Origin: Klebsormidium nitens
Lineage: Eukaryota; Streptophyta; Klebsormidiophyceae; Klebsormidiales; Klebsormidiaceae
DNA: 64,000 nucleotides
NCBI GenBank assembly: GCA_000708835.1
Contig: DF236964.1
Span: 62,001 to 126,000 of the forward strand
Direction: 5' to 3'
Under the pieces are notes generated by a model, which was given only the letters and a program-made list of their open reading frames with translations, was not told where the DNA came from and made no database searches. A program made the position numbers and the translations under genes. This document shows positions 16,001-25,932 of this stretch, piece by piece. Numbering within the stretch: the first letter of the stretch is position 1; every line of letters starts with the position of its first letter.

Positions 16001-16676
16001 CGATCAGATTCGGTGCAGCTTTGCCACGTCTGCTGAGCAGAGAGTTGAAGGACTCCCTGCTTGTCACTACCGAGAGCCGCCAGTGAGTCACGTATTCGAA
16101 ATCATTTGGACGTAATTACTAGAAGACGAGTTGTTCGCAGTGTGCGTCCTGTTGGTGACAGGCATCAACTTGGAATTAGCATCCGCTGTTGACCCGCACC
16201 AAATAGGAATCATGAAATCCTTTGAAGCCGCCAGAACAAATACGAGAGGCTGCAGGTCGCACGCCTCAGCGCCATCGTTCGAAATATCAACGGGATGCAG
16301 CCTGCCAGGGAATCGACAGAGCTCCTTCTGACGCCGATGACGTAGGTTCCTAAAGCAGTGGAACGGCAGAAATCAATCTTTCTTGAATATTATGGGGATC
16401 AACCTCGAAGGACGTCCTTGAGTAAAGGAAATGCTGCTATCAGGAAGCGTGGCGAGGATCTACGAGCGATCTGCCGAAGGCGACGGCCGCAGCACGTAAA
16501 GGCTGCTGACGTGTCGGTCCCTGCTGACGCACCTGTGACGTGTCCTCCATGACGTAGTTGGCCTCGTACATGGCGTAGCTAAACTCGCCGAACGCCGTCC
16601 GCTTGAGCTTCTTATGCCACATGCCGCCCCGGTCTCGCCGGCTGGGGCCCGGGCGGAGGCAGTCGGAAGAGACTCG
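10076..16676 (-). CDS. Protein phosphatase 2C, clade-D-like (first exon not identified)
   Basis: Mn/Mg-dependent Ser/Thr phosphatase. Eight exons read in frame: 16533-16676, 15476-15634, 13856-14085, 13119-13197, 12384-12530, 11901-11990, 10888-11088 and 10076-10408 (stop), 460 residues in all. Visible PP2C motifs in order are GVYDGHGGPEAS (exon B), VGSCAVIALVSGSTLYVANC followed by GDSRAVLA (exon C), VTRAFGNCYMK (exon E), LILASDGLWEYV (exon F) and FHDDITVIVFFF (exon G). The N-terminal stretch GEFSYAMYEANYVMEDTSQ resembles plant clade D, which in land plants dephosphorylates the plasma-membrane proton ATPase. The first exon read lacks a family-consistent ATG: its only in-frame ATG is at 16622, after a conserved-looking CLRP, so a short upstream exon probably exists. 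The last exon adds a 110-residue Gly/Ser/His-rich tail not usual in the clade. Its introns hold five splice-junction echo arrays. Confidence 0.9.
11210..11580 (-). repeat. Echo array of a 3' splice junction (start of PP2C exon at 11088)
   Basis: Three extra copies of the segment 'intron end, CAG, first ~45 bases of exon G' lie upstream in transcription. Exon-start equivalents are at 11257, 11417 and 11555, against the true start at 11088; spacings are 169, 160 and 138 bp. The first two keep CAG followed by GA(A/G)ATCGCACGTCACCTGG. The third has lost about 22 bases. Three of the four acceptors (including the true one) have TGACGTCA just before them and the fourth has a degenerate form. None continues open into the rest of the exon, so they are taken as decaying exon fragments inside the intron. 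Confidence 0.9.
13500..13770 (-). repeat. Echo array of a 5' splice junction (end of PP2C exon C, 13856)
   Basis: Two extra copies of 'exon C end, donor, intron start' lie downstream in transcription. Donor equivalents are near 13688 and 13521, against the true donor at 13855, so the period is 167 bp. The copied exon part includes the stretch encoding AVLAVRSG and ENIEERA-like sequence. Copy 1 keeps GCCAG/GTAAAG exactly; copy 2 is more diverged. Confidence 0.88.
14160..15035 (-). repeat. Echo array of a 3' splice junction (start of PP2C exon C, 14085), six extra copies
   Basis: Copies of 'intron end, acceptor, first ~80 bases of exon C' lie upstream in transcription. Exon-start equivalents are near 14255, 14426, 14533, 14707, 14859 and 15029, mostly 150-174 bp apart. 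The closest copy is nearly identical to the exon (codes for ATEEHFTTLVRQEFEEAPHL). Copies become shorter and more mutated with distance; one acceptor AG has become AT (14426). This is the longest echo array in the window and fills most of the intron. Confidence 0.9.
15125..15410 (-). repeat. Echo array of a 5' splice junction (end of PP2C exon B, 15476)
   Basis: Three extra copies of 'exon B end plus donor' follow the true one downstream, at a period of about 114-118 bp (donor equivalents near 15362, 15247 and 15129). Translated, they read as degenerate versions of KIQEAMLTMGGMSEQTIVRA, so the array gives a deceptive 167-codon open frame from 15634 to 15131. The true exon ends with GAG/GTAAGT at 15476. 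Confidence 0.88.
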
Positions 16677-16763
16677 CTGCAATAGAATGAAGGATTCTGA
16701 ATTCTGAATTCTATTCAGAGAGACTGGAGATTTTTTGTCGACAATCTTCTCAGAAAGTCGCAA

Positions 16764-17124
16764 TCTGTTAGGTTTTCAAAGGATTGAGACGAATGGCTAT
16801 GTTTGGTGCACGATCGAGAGTTTGACCACTTTCTTGGTTCATTGCCTACACCTTTGAAGATGCGGCACTCTATTAGCAACCAATCAAAAGAGCATTACTG
16901 TCTCATTTTGAGTCGACTCCGGTCTAATTGACTTCAAGGTAAACAATCGCGGAGCAGTCGGAAGAGACGCGCTGCAGAAGGTATCGGGGCACACAACCAA
17001 GATGAGTGTCGAAATGAGGAATTGTACGCGGCAAGATCGTAAGCTAACCACCTTGAGACGGGTGGGCTTATTTTGGGGCTTAGGGTGAGTACGGGTGCGG
17101 AGCAGGTTAAAGTTTGGGTTACGC
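16764..17124. other. Spacer between the AMT stop codon and the first PP2C exon read
   Basis: 361 bp between two genes on the same strand. It must contain the AMT 3' UTR and probably the PP2C promoter and missing first exon, although I cannot point to that exon. It carries the splice-junction echo at 16955-16977 and part of a dispersed repeat at 17057-17135. Confidence 0.5.
16955..16977 (-). repeat. Single echo of a 3' splice junction (start of PP2C exon at 16676)
   Basis: CTGCAG followed by CGCGTCTCTTCCGACTGC repeats the acceptor and first 18 bases of the exon, one mismatch in the exon part, 295 bp upstream in transcription. It sits between the first exon read and the AMT 3' end. Confidence 0.75.
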
Positions 17125-17135
17125 TTAGGTGTTGT
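17057..17135. repeat. Dispersed repeat, copy 1 (second copy at 58378-58460)
   Basis: Shares GTACGGGTGCGGAGCAGGT and flanking G-rich words (GGGTGGG before; TTGGGTTA and a GGTGTT after) with 58378-58460, in the same orientation. The minus-strand translation of both copies reads LLRTRTH followed by P..NPTR. It overlaps the end of the AMT reading frame. It may be the terminal part of a transposable element. Confidence 0.65.
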
Positions 17136-20100
17136 TTGGTAGCTCAGTATGGCATCGCTCGAAGCAGTCACGCTTCCACACTCCAAACGTCAATCCGACG
17201 TCAAAATTAAAGCTGACCCTCTCCCCTTGGTCATTGATTCGCAATATGATAAGCTGAGAAGATCTTACCGAGAACCTCCTCCTCAGATTTGACATCTGAA
17301 GCCCAAACCGCGGCCCCTCCGCGTCGGGGTCCCCTTTCGTGCGGCTTCGAAGGGTGGGGTCTTCACCACCGTGCAAGGCCGCGTCAAGCCCAACCTACGT
17401 AGAGGATAACGACGACTGATTGTAAACAGGCTGGGTAAAAGCAGGCGTAGCCCCCACGTCACGTTCATTTTGTTGCGCCAACTTAACCCACGCGACTGGA
17501 ATGAAGGCGACGGAACAGGTGCTCTGCAAGCTTTGGAGTCGCCGGATTTATCATCATAGAAGGCACTGTTTGACCCAACTTCTAAGAGCAGAGCAAGACC
17601 TTCTTTGGAACGGAATGTCGGTTGGAAGCCATTCAGTTGAGTTCCTGAGCTTTCTGAACACAGTAGACTCCAGGGCCCTGACTTGCGAAGCTTTTCAAGA
17701 AAGTAGCACGACGGAGTAGTGCAGCCACGAACAGCGCCACTGACGTCATCGTACTCACACGCGTACGGTAATGCTTTGAAAGACCGAGTCAAAGGGGGCG
17801 GTACAGCGTAGTCAGCACGCAGCGACAGTACACCGGACTCCGTGCCGAGACAAAAGTATAAAGGGGTGATTCACGGCGACGGGCAAGCAGGAACCCGCTT
17901 GTCCCGGTCGCCTGACATCCTTTCATATGCATTTGTGTACGCCCTCTTTTAAGTTTAAAAGTGTTTAATCCCCTGCAAGTAGGTAGAATTAAGCTCACCT
18001 CCTCCTCGTGCCTGGGCACCCGCAGCATCCCAAAGTAGTGTAGCACCGCGAAGAGCACAAAGGACACCCCGCCCACCCATGCGTACACCCCCAGAATCGC
18101 AAGCATCTGCAAGCCCGACGATGACGTCACGTGTGACGTCACTCAGCAAGTGCGCGGGCTGCCTTTTGTTTCATGAACGAACCATGCAGAAAACGGCTGC
18201 TTAGAAGGTGACGTCACTCAGCAAGTGCGCGGGCCGCCTTTTGTTTCACGAACGAACCATGCAGAAAACGGTGTGCTTAGACGCAGGGACCGCTTTGAAG
18301 CAGCCTTTGAAGTTGGCTCGAAGCAGAAGAAAAGGAGGCTCAACGAACCCAAGTACTTCAGTCGGTCTGCGCAACGCCCGTGACAAAACCTCTGATGAAA
18401 CCGAGGCCGGTAGTCTCCTAAGAAGACCCCCTTGATTCTTCAAACTGCGCAGAAACATCGGCCGGTTAAAATGGCATGTGCATTGTATCTTTTTCCTCTG
18501 CTTGTGCTCGGTTCTCCGTAGATTCTGTCCAAGATATGTCCTTAAACGTCGTGATGACGTCCGCAAATTAAAGTTTCACCTGCAGGCCCAGCAGGTTTCC
18601 TGACCCCCCGTAGAAGATCCCCACGTCTCGTGGGCTCGCGATTCCGTACGTCGACCGAATTCCGTCCGCTGTAGCGAAGCAGCCCGCGCTGATGGCGCCC
18701 CAGGTTCCGCAGGCCAGGTGCACCGGAATGGCGTGGACCGGATCGTCGATCTCTAGCAGGGCCTGCAGTATCAAGCGTGGAAAACAGTTCAGAAAGAGAG
18801 ATGTGTGGGGCTGGAGTTCTGAGTACCTCGTTTTCAGTATTTTTAACAAAACAAATGAAGCCCGTAATGGGGCCGTAATAGCGCTGCCCCAACAACTGGC
18901 GGCAGCAGAGCTGATCGCGCAGGCCGCCACGCACCCCCCCAAAATTGTATCGTACACGAATTTCACGAAGTGACTACCTTAGGAGGGGGGGTTCCGTACT
19001 GGGAACTAATAGCCCCCCAAGATATGAAATAAAACCCCGAAAAGATTCGAATGACTGCGGCCGCCCAGCTGACGACGACGGAGCTAGTCGCACAAGCCGG
19101 AACGCCACCCCTCAAAGAACGTAACGCATTCAGAAAGCATGTCACAATAAGTTATGTATTGGTGCATGTGTGTTATCATATGTAGAAGTTAGCTACCCCA
19201 GAGGGGAAGTTTCCATACCAGTAGCTTTACGCCCCCTGTTTATATCAATCCTGAAACACTCTCAACGACCGCCGCCGCCCAACTGGCAACAACGGAGCTA
19301 TTCCCACAGGGCGCCACGCACCCTCCGAGATGTCAAACCGCGGCACTGTATTCCAACGAAACATATGACGCGCTTGATTTTCTCGTGAAGGGTTTCCCGT
19401 ACCAGTAGCTTCCACCCCCCAGGATAGATCAGTCCCGAAACAGTTCCAATCGCCTTCGCCGCCCAGCTGACGACTACACAAGTGGCTGCGCAAACCGCCA
19501 CGCACCCCTCCAAAATAAAATCACGCGCCTGAGTTCCTCAGAGGGGGGTTTTCGTACCAGTAGTTTCACCCCCCCAAGATATATCAACCCCGAAACAGTT
19601 CCAATGACGGCGGCCGCCCAGCTGGCGACAACGGAACTGGTCGCGCAAACCGCCCGCACCCCCCCCAGAATGAAATTTACGAGCTTGAGTTCCTCAGGGG
19701 GTGATTTCTTACCAGTAGTTTCACGCCCCCCAAATATAACAATCCCGCAATCGCTCCAATCACCGCCGCCGCCCAGCTGGCGACGACGGAACTGGTCGCG
19801 CAGGCCGCCACGCACCCCCCCAGAACGGCGTTAAATAGATGGTCCGGGGGGGATCCCCCGTGGCGCGTGGTCGCGATGTAGGCGGTGCAGCCGGCAAACG
19901 CGGCGCAGATCGTGGTGTTGCAGCAGACGCGCGCGAGTTGGTGATACCACACCTGCAAAGTTAAGGGGCAGTTACTATCAAGTGGGCTAGAATCTGTCAG
20001 AAAAGGGGCGCATAACCCCGAGATATTCGTGCCATTTCTAGATGAGCAGTCTAAGCAGTGTGATTTCTTTGACCGTGTGAAAGAGTCTATGCGATGATCG

Positions 20101-23100
20101 GGCGATTTGTTTCAGGAGTGTGCCAGTACAGATTCTGTCGCGGGAAGTTGAAACAAGTTGGGGGTGTTTTGGACGACAACTCGAGACTCGTTTATTTCCT
20201 GGTAAGTAAGTGAAGATTCACGTCGGTCTTGGAAGTTTCTGAAAACGATAGACTGGTAGCAGGATTTTGGTTACAAGGACGCGCTCGATCGGAGTTTTAC
20301 ATTCTTGAAAGATCCTGGTAAAGCAGGAAGGTTCCTTTGGAAAGCGTTGGAAATCTGAACAAATGCATTTGTTATCGAAGCTATGGAAAAAGACGGAAAC
20401 ATATTCGGGCACGGCTTCTTTTGACGGGCTCGTTTTGTGACGTCATCTCACCTCCAACCCCAGTCCATTCAGATCTACGCTGCCCGCGTTGAAGCCGTAG
20501 AAACCGGCCCACAGTATGAGCGTCCCGGCCGCAACAAGTGAGATCGAGTTGGGCTTGAACGGAACCAGCCGCCCTTCGATGTCGTACCGTCCGATTCGGG
20601 GCCCGACCATCCAGGCGCCGACCAATGAAGCGACGCCACCTGGCATGAACGAGGGGAACAGAAATGGAATACCAGAAGAGTGACCCTTTTCAGTACTGTC
20701 GAGCAACGTCCACAAACGAGAACGCCTTCCTTGACAGACGCAGCGGAATCGCTACAATCAAAACATCGAAACGGTAGCTGGAGCTTGCGATAATGCGTGA
20801 GAAGTGCAAGGCTTTTTTGCGTGCATTCCTTGGCTTCCTGAATTTGAACTCTGAAGAGGAAGCCCGGTGTCTCGTGCGTTGACAAACTTGCACGGCACGA
20901 AATAATAACAGCCGCGTTCCGTTTCTGGTCACAAACGGAGTCCTGCACTGAGCGTCGGACACGTGTTCGTACCAACGGTTAAAATTCACAAGGCGGTCCC
21001 GCCTGCCCATCAGCCAGACGTTCTCCAATCCTACTCCCTTGACGACCCACATCGAGCATGTCGCTCGGCGAGAACCTCGCATTACTTTGGTAATGGGCAC
21101 GTGTCCAATCTGACGGCCAACGAGCCCTTGCACAGGCCCCGTCCTGCCCTTGTACAGAGTTGCACGTGGAACTTTGAAACGTGAACAGGCACAGGCTTTC
21201 ATACGAACCTGACACGTGACCCACCGGACACGTGGACCACCAGCGAGCCGCCGTTGTTCAGCACGCTGTCCGTGCCCATGGGCTGCGTTCGGGATGTCAC
21301 AAAGAAAGACGATCACGGGCTATGTACGATCTTGACACGTGTGCTTACCTGACACGTGGACGACCAGCGAGCCCGCGTTGTCCAGCACGCCGTCCGTGCC
21401 TACGAAGGCCTGCGTCCGAACGCGCGCGCTCATGAGCCCGTGCTCGGACCACACGAAGTGCGCAATCATTGGGTACATAAATGCGCTGTGGACGAAAATG
21501 TAGATGAGGTACGCCCGGACCTGGAAGCGCTCGGCGACTGCTCCGGAGGCGATCGTTGCTGACGTGGCGGCGAACGTGTACTGGAAGAAGAAGTTGACCT
21601 GGGGGAGAGAGCGTGTCAGAGCTTGAGCTAGTCATTCAAATGGAGTCTCAGGACGGAGGTATATATCTTTATGTTCTACACAAGAAGGTTTTGGCTGCTA
21701 ACCAGGCTGATTGAGTCTCAGGTTATTGGACAATTAACCGGGCTTGGGCTTTTTCGGTTACCGCCCAGGTCTGGTTATGCGGACGCTTAACCACTTTGTA
21801 ACGAGCTCATAGCCAGCCCGCACCATCCATGGTTAAGGGCCACGAATCTTTGTGCTAGTATTGCAAGGGAGCCAAAACGAGTTAGGGGATCCTAGTTTAG
21901 GTGGGGGCGACAAATCTGTGCTCGAAGAGACGGGGACCTCAGGGGAAGGTGAGACTGGTCAGACTATTCGTTCTTGCGTACTTAGAGAAAGAAAGTAGAG
22001 CGTCGAGGTTTGAGCATCTTTGGGTTCTGAAGGAGAAACGTTCGAGGCGATTTTGGAAAGACGGGCGCACAAAGAAGGAAAAGATCTGCACGTATCCGGA
22101 GGGGTATGCCGCGTCAGATTGAAGGAGGGCGTCGAGAACCGCGGGATGCAAGTCATCTGGGACGCTCGACGAACTATTTCGGTCTAAATGAGCGACTCGA
22201 CTTGAGCACACTTGAAAGGAATGCTCAAAGCCTGTTTCAATTCTGGTGAAAGAGGGCGGGGCGAGTCGACTGAAAAGCAAGCCCGTGATGAGGAGAGGGT
22301 TGCTGATTCGTTGTCACTCCGTTCCGTATTGCAGCCATTGAAAACTAGAGGGAGGAGCGATACTGAGTGCCTTGACCGGACGAACCAGAAAAGGCAGGAG
22401 AAGGCGGCGGAGATGGGAAAACGGGAAAGGGAGATGTGGACAAAGGTTGAAAATAGAGGGAAGGAGACGTCACCTAAACAAGCCAAAAAGGGTTTTGTTT
22501 CTGATACAAACGTTCCTCTAGAGGAATGGACCGAACAATTAAGGTGGTCAAATCAGCAGTTTTTGGGCGACTAAGAAGAGGTGTGAACCTGGCCTGAAAA
22601 GGAATCCAGAAATGTAGAGCAAGCAGGGTATTGAGCGTAGCGGCGACCATGTCTTTGCTGGCCCCCACAAGGACGGGCTGATCATTCAAAGCGAAATTTC
22701 ACTCTCAGACTGGCTTTACTAAGGATTGGAAAGCTGTGACAGCGTCAACTCAGCAATCTACGAAAAGCCGGCGGTCAGTGCTGTGCATGTAAGCTTGTCA
22801 CTTGCAATTTTCGTGTGAACCAAGACCCGACTTACCTGGGTACGTTCAACAAAATCCCCAAAACTGATATGTACAGCCTTCCGCAAAGAGCACCATTGGG
22901 ATTTGTCTGAGCTCTGAGGATCAAGCTCACAATCAAACCTACACACGTCAGGTAAAACAAGCAATTTCTGCCAGACTGTAAGTGGGCAAACTTTGAAAAT
23001 GTAAGCTGAAATAGAATGAGGTTTCACCTGCTCCCCTTCATCAAAAAGTGCGATCTGCCCTGCGGGATTCTTCCAGCCAATGAAGCGGGAGCCGTCTCCA

Positions 23101-24703
23101 AACCCGATGGCCCACCCAAAGGACCAAAAGGCGACCGCACAAAAGCATGCGTCCATCACGTTCTTGATCTGCAACAGAAAAGAGTATCAGGGGTCTGTGA
23201 AGTTTCAGTTCCTGAAGTTATTGGCCGTTAGGAACTCCTGCATTCTACCATTGATGATCATCGATGTTAAGGCCACGTTGTTAGCACAATTTTGCCTAGG
23301 AAGAGATTATTGTGGATGTGAGTCTAACCAGCATTATAAGGCTACAGGACTAGTGTGGATTTCACCAAAAAGCCAAAGCCCATTTGCTAGGCCAATCTCT
23401 GTACGTGTTGAAAGATTCCCTTTATCCAAGGCGAGGAAGTGTGGCTCCATTTCAGCGGAAACAACATAGCAAGCGACTTCCATGTTGGTGTGAGCTGGCC
23501 ACTGTAAAAGCAGATGCTTCAGAATCACTCTAAAGCATTGGAAGAAGGTGAGGAAGTACTTATTCCCAGAGTCAGGAAGGTTCAGCTAGCTTTAGTGGCA
23601 ACCTCAAATGCAAGGACATTCAAAGTCAAGGATGCATAATCAGATCATGGTGCGTCATTTACTATCAAACCCTTCTTAGGAATGAAGGCCCTACCATGAT
23701 ATTTCGGGTGTTCTTCGCACGGACCGACCCAGACTCTACAAACGCAAACCCAACCTGCAGCAGACAGGTCATGCTGGTTTACTTTTAGTGTAGAAATGCT
23801 TCACATTGTGTCACTTTCAAAGCCAACAATCAGAGCTGCAGAGCCTCTCTGGTTTAGTGATTCTTCCTTGTGGCGCTGACCACTTCTAAGCAGAGTCGTC
23901 AACATGGATCATTACTACTTCACTCGATGTTGACATCTTGACGGGCCACCTTGAGACTGTGCGCTGTCGTTCATTGCACGCACAATTTGCAGAGCTGAGG
24001 AATGGGGCACTACTGATGTCCATTCAACGAGTCAAAGGCCATCATTCTGAAGACGTGTGTCGGATGCTTGACTGAGGGGCACTGTGTGTCAGACCTCCTT
24101 GTGGTAATATCTCTGCCAGCCACTTTCGGGGCCCGAAGAGCTGGCTATCTCTAGAAAGTCTTTACTTCCAAACTGTCGGTGCAGGTGTTTTACTTCCAAA
24201 CTGTCGGTGCAGGTGTCCCCTCAAAAGAGGCCAACACAAGATGACATGAGCAACCAAGGGGTACGTCGAACCAGCAAACGAAGGCCGTGAGCGTGAGAAC
24301 CAGCACTTTGGGGCTGATCTTACATCAATTGTTTAGTTTAACAATCATCCCTGACAAGACAGAGCAAAGCAGGGGCTTGAGTTTCTGACGGTGCCTAACT
24401 AAACCGCACTCATCGGCGCGTCAACAAGCATAATGGAGGCCATATCCTTCCTGAAAAGCTGCGCAATGTGTCTGATAGCAATATTAGGAACCAGAAGTAA
24501 GCAAAGGATGCAGGTTAAGTAGACTGCACTCAAGGAGAATCGACGTTGATACATCATGGATGCCTTGAACTTGCCTGCATGAAAAAGACGATTGTGGCGG
24601 CTTGCAACCTCCATATTGCTGCATCTGTCTCTGCAGCTTGCTTGAGGCCCTGCTGGGTAGCAGCGACAGCTGTGCTCAGCTGTTCCAAGGTGACCTCAAC
24701 CAT
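17125..24703 (-). CDS. AMT1: Ammonium transporter, AMT family
   Basis: Membrane channel for ammonium uptake. Nine exons join in frame: 24575-24703, 23695-23754, 23028-23168, 21349-21598, 20452-20639, 19713-19952, 18580-18762, 17999-18106 and 17125-17394, 522 residues. Family signatures in order are FFMQ/VGFAFVESGSVRAKN (TM1), FQYTFAATSATIASGAVAER, LVVHVSGGVASLVGAWMVGP then RIGRYD (AMT signature), GTLILWAGFYGFNAGS, WAAAVIGAIAGLLYLGG, DDPVHAIPVHLACGTWG with the conserved His, and a short GLDAALHGGE motif near the C-terminus. The start ATG at 24703 is the first in frame after an upstream stop. Intron 1 has a CAG/GCAAGT donor, a GC-AG intron. A possible donor (CG/GTAAGA) inside the last exon means the C-terminus may differ. 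Two introns carry exon echoes. Assignment to AMT1 rather than another AMT subclade is inferred. Confidence 0.92.
18134..18280. repeat. Tandem duplication, period 75 bp, in AMT intron 7
   Basis: Two near-identical copies begin with TGACGTCACTCAGCAAGTGC at 18134 and 18209. They also share CCTTTTGTTTCA and ACCATGCAGAAAACGG. No exon is included, so this is a purely intronic duplication. Each copy brings one palindromic TGACGTCA. Confidence 0.9.
18835..19675 (-). repeat. Echo array of AMT exon 6 3' half, five extra copies
   Basis: The true exon ends at 19713. Further copies of its last ~115 bases with donor and intron start follow downstream, with exon-end equivalents at 19558, 19403, 19219 and about 19000, and a fifth donorless copy near 18840-18945. 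Spacings are 155, 155, 184 and about 219 bp. The two nearest copies keep an open frame (CATSSVVASWAAAVIGTVSG) and a GTACG donor. The third has a TAA inside the helix. Each encodes the same predicted transmembrane helix. They probably lie in a grown intron, but the open copies could act as alternative exons. Confidence 0.9.
21205..21300 (-). repeat. Echo of AMT exon 4 end
   Basis: One clear extra copy of the exon 4 end (minus-strand NNGSLVVHVSG-like) with donor GTGGGT at 21224, 124 bp from the true donor at 21348. The word GACACGTG recurs at 21211, 21226, 21334 and 21351, suggesting more than one slip. Confidence 0.75.
24161..24217. repeat. Perfect 28-bp x2 tandem duplication in AMT intron 1
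   Basis: TTACTTCCAAACTGTCGGTG plus GCAGGTGT-type sequence is repeated twice with a period of 28 bp. It is purely intronic. Confidence 0.88.
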
Positions 24704-25932
24704 TCTCCCACAATTTACAGGGCCTCCATGCTTGGATGAGAGCTCGCAAGGGGCTCAGCTACCGTCAGAATCCACATCATCAAATGATCGGTCTACCTAC
24801 TTGCTAGCAGCTAGAGTGAAAATGCTCCTACGGCCTCTACGCCTCTATAATCGCTTGCAATCAAGGGTCTCACACATAAAAAGCATTTATGCTCATCTGG
24901 CGTTTCGGCGCAACTTGCTAAGATCTTAAGAAACCACTCCCCACTTGCAGGCAAATTGAACGCCCGGCGTCTCGCTTATTTTTGCAAACTCCTGCATTCC
25001 TCCTGAATGAACAGCCAATAACGCGGCAGGTGACTTCCTCTCTCTAGGCTGGGGACAGAGATGATTTTTGAATCATGCTCCGCAAAGCAATGATACAAAA
25101 TGTTCTATGCGTTGCTTTCCCCTTGCTTTCCCTTCGAAATGCTTGTGCAAGCAGGTAAAACTCAGCAATGCTCTGGCTGAGTCCATTACCTGACGAGAAA
25201 GCTAGGAGGGCAGCCCCTGAAGTTTGAACAGTGACTTGAATGAGCAGGATACATCCTGAAAATTCAACCAAATGCGCCCCAATTTGCAATGCCGCCATGT
25301 TGCCATTGTTGGAATTTGGAAATCCTTTCAGTGTCACATTCTTCAGTGTTCACATTCTCAGGGCAGATGCCATGTGCCACGTGGAAGTCGGCGGCTGGCT
25401 TGTAAACAGATTAGTGTCGGGCCGACAAAATTGGTCGCAGTTGACCGTACTTGTGTGACTTTCCAAGTTCCAACCCTTGAGAAACGACCTAGGTACGTTC
25501 GATGACCGTCGAAATCAGGAAAGTTACCGTATCACAGCTCCCGTTGAACACGGAGACTTAACAAAGAATCAAGTACGGTACTTGCTAGAGGACTTATACC
25601 AAGTAAAAACCCTGCCCTTCTAAAAGGGTGGTTAACAGGATACATAAATGTATTGACTTCGACATAAGTTGACCTTTATTCGACGCTTCTTCACGTTTAC
25701 GGTTTAATTGGTGTGTCGTTGTGTCAGACAGTCAGACTGTTATCTCGTACGGGTAGCTGGGTCACGATGATTCTCTGACGCGTGCATTGGTCACCCTTCT
25801 GTACATCTGTATAATGCAGGACCGCAGGTGTCTGCTTTGATAAGCTTTGAACAGAGTCGTCTGCTTCAAGTCTAAACATCTGATCTAGAAGTGCAGAGGG
25901 CAAGGAAGAGCGATCATTTTGTCTAATGTTTC
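24704..25932. promoter_or_regulatory. Shared divergent upstream region of AMT and the methyltransferase
   Basis: 1.2 kb between divergent ATGs. A G-box (CACGTG, 25378-25383) lies about 550 bp upstream of the methyltransferase ATG and about 675 bp upstream of the AMT ATG. No exon of either gene, other ORF of substance, or clear TATA box was recognised. Confidence 0.45.

Noticed and set aside
16440-16763. Start of PP2C at 16763
   Set aside because: The codon there is TTG, not ATG, and the frame crosses a good TTGCAG acceptor at 16677; a spliced upstream exon is more likely.
22212-22574. 120-codon Lys/Glu-rich open frame on the plus strand
   Set aside because: It lies antisense inside an AMT intron, has no recognisable domain and its composition reflects a purine-rich stretch.
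22840-22905. Possible AMT cassette exon (minus strand, reads GDFVERTQ before GTAAGT)
   Set aside because: AMT exons 3 and 4 join directly in phase to give a normal family sequence; no acceptor of quality precedes this stretch.
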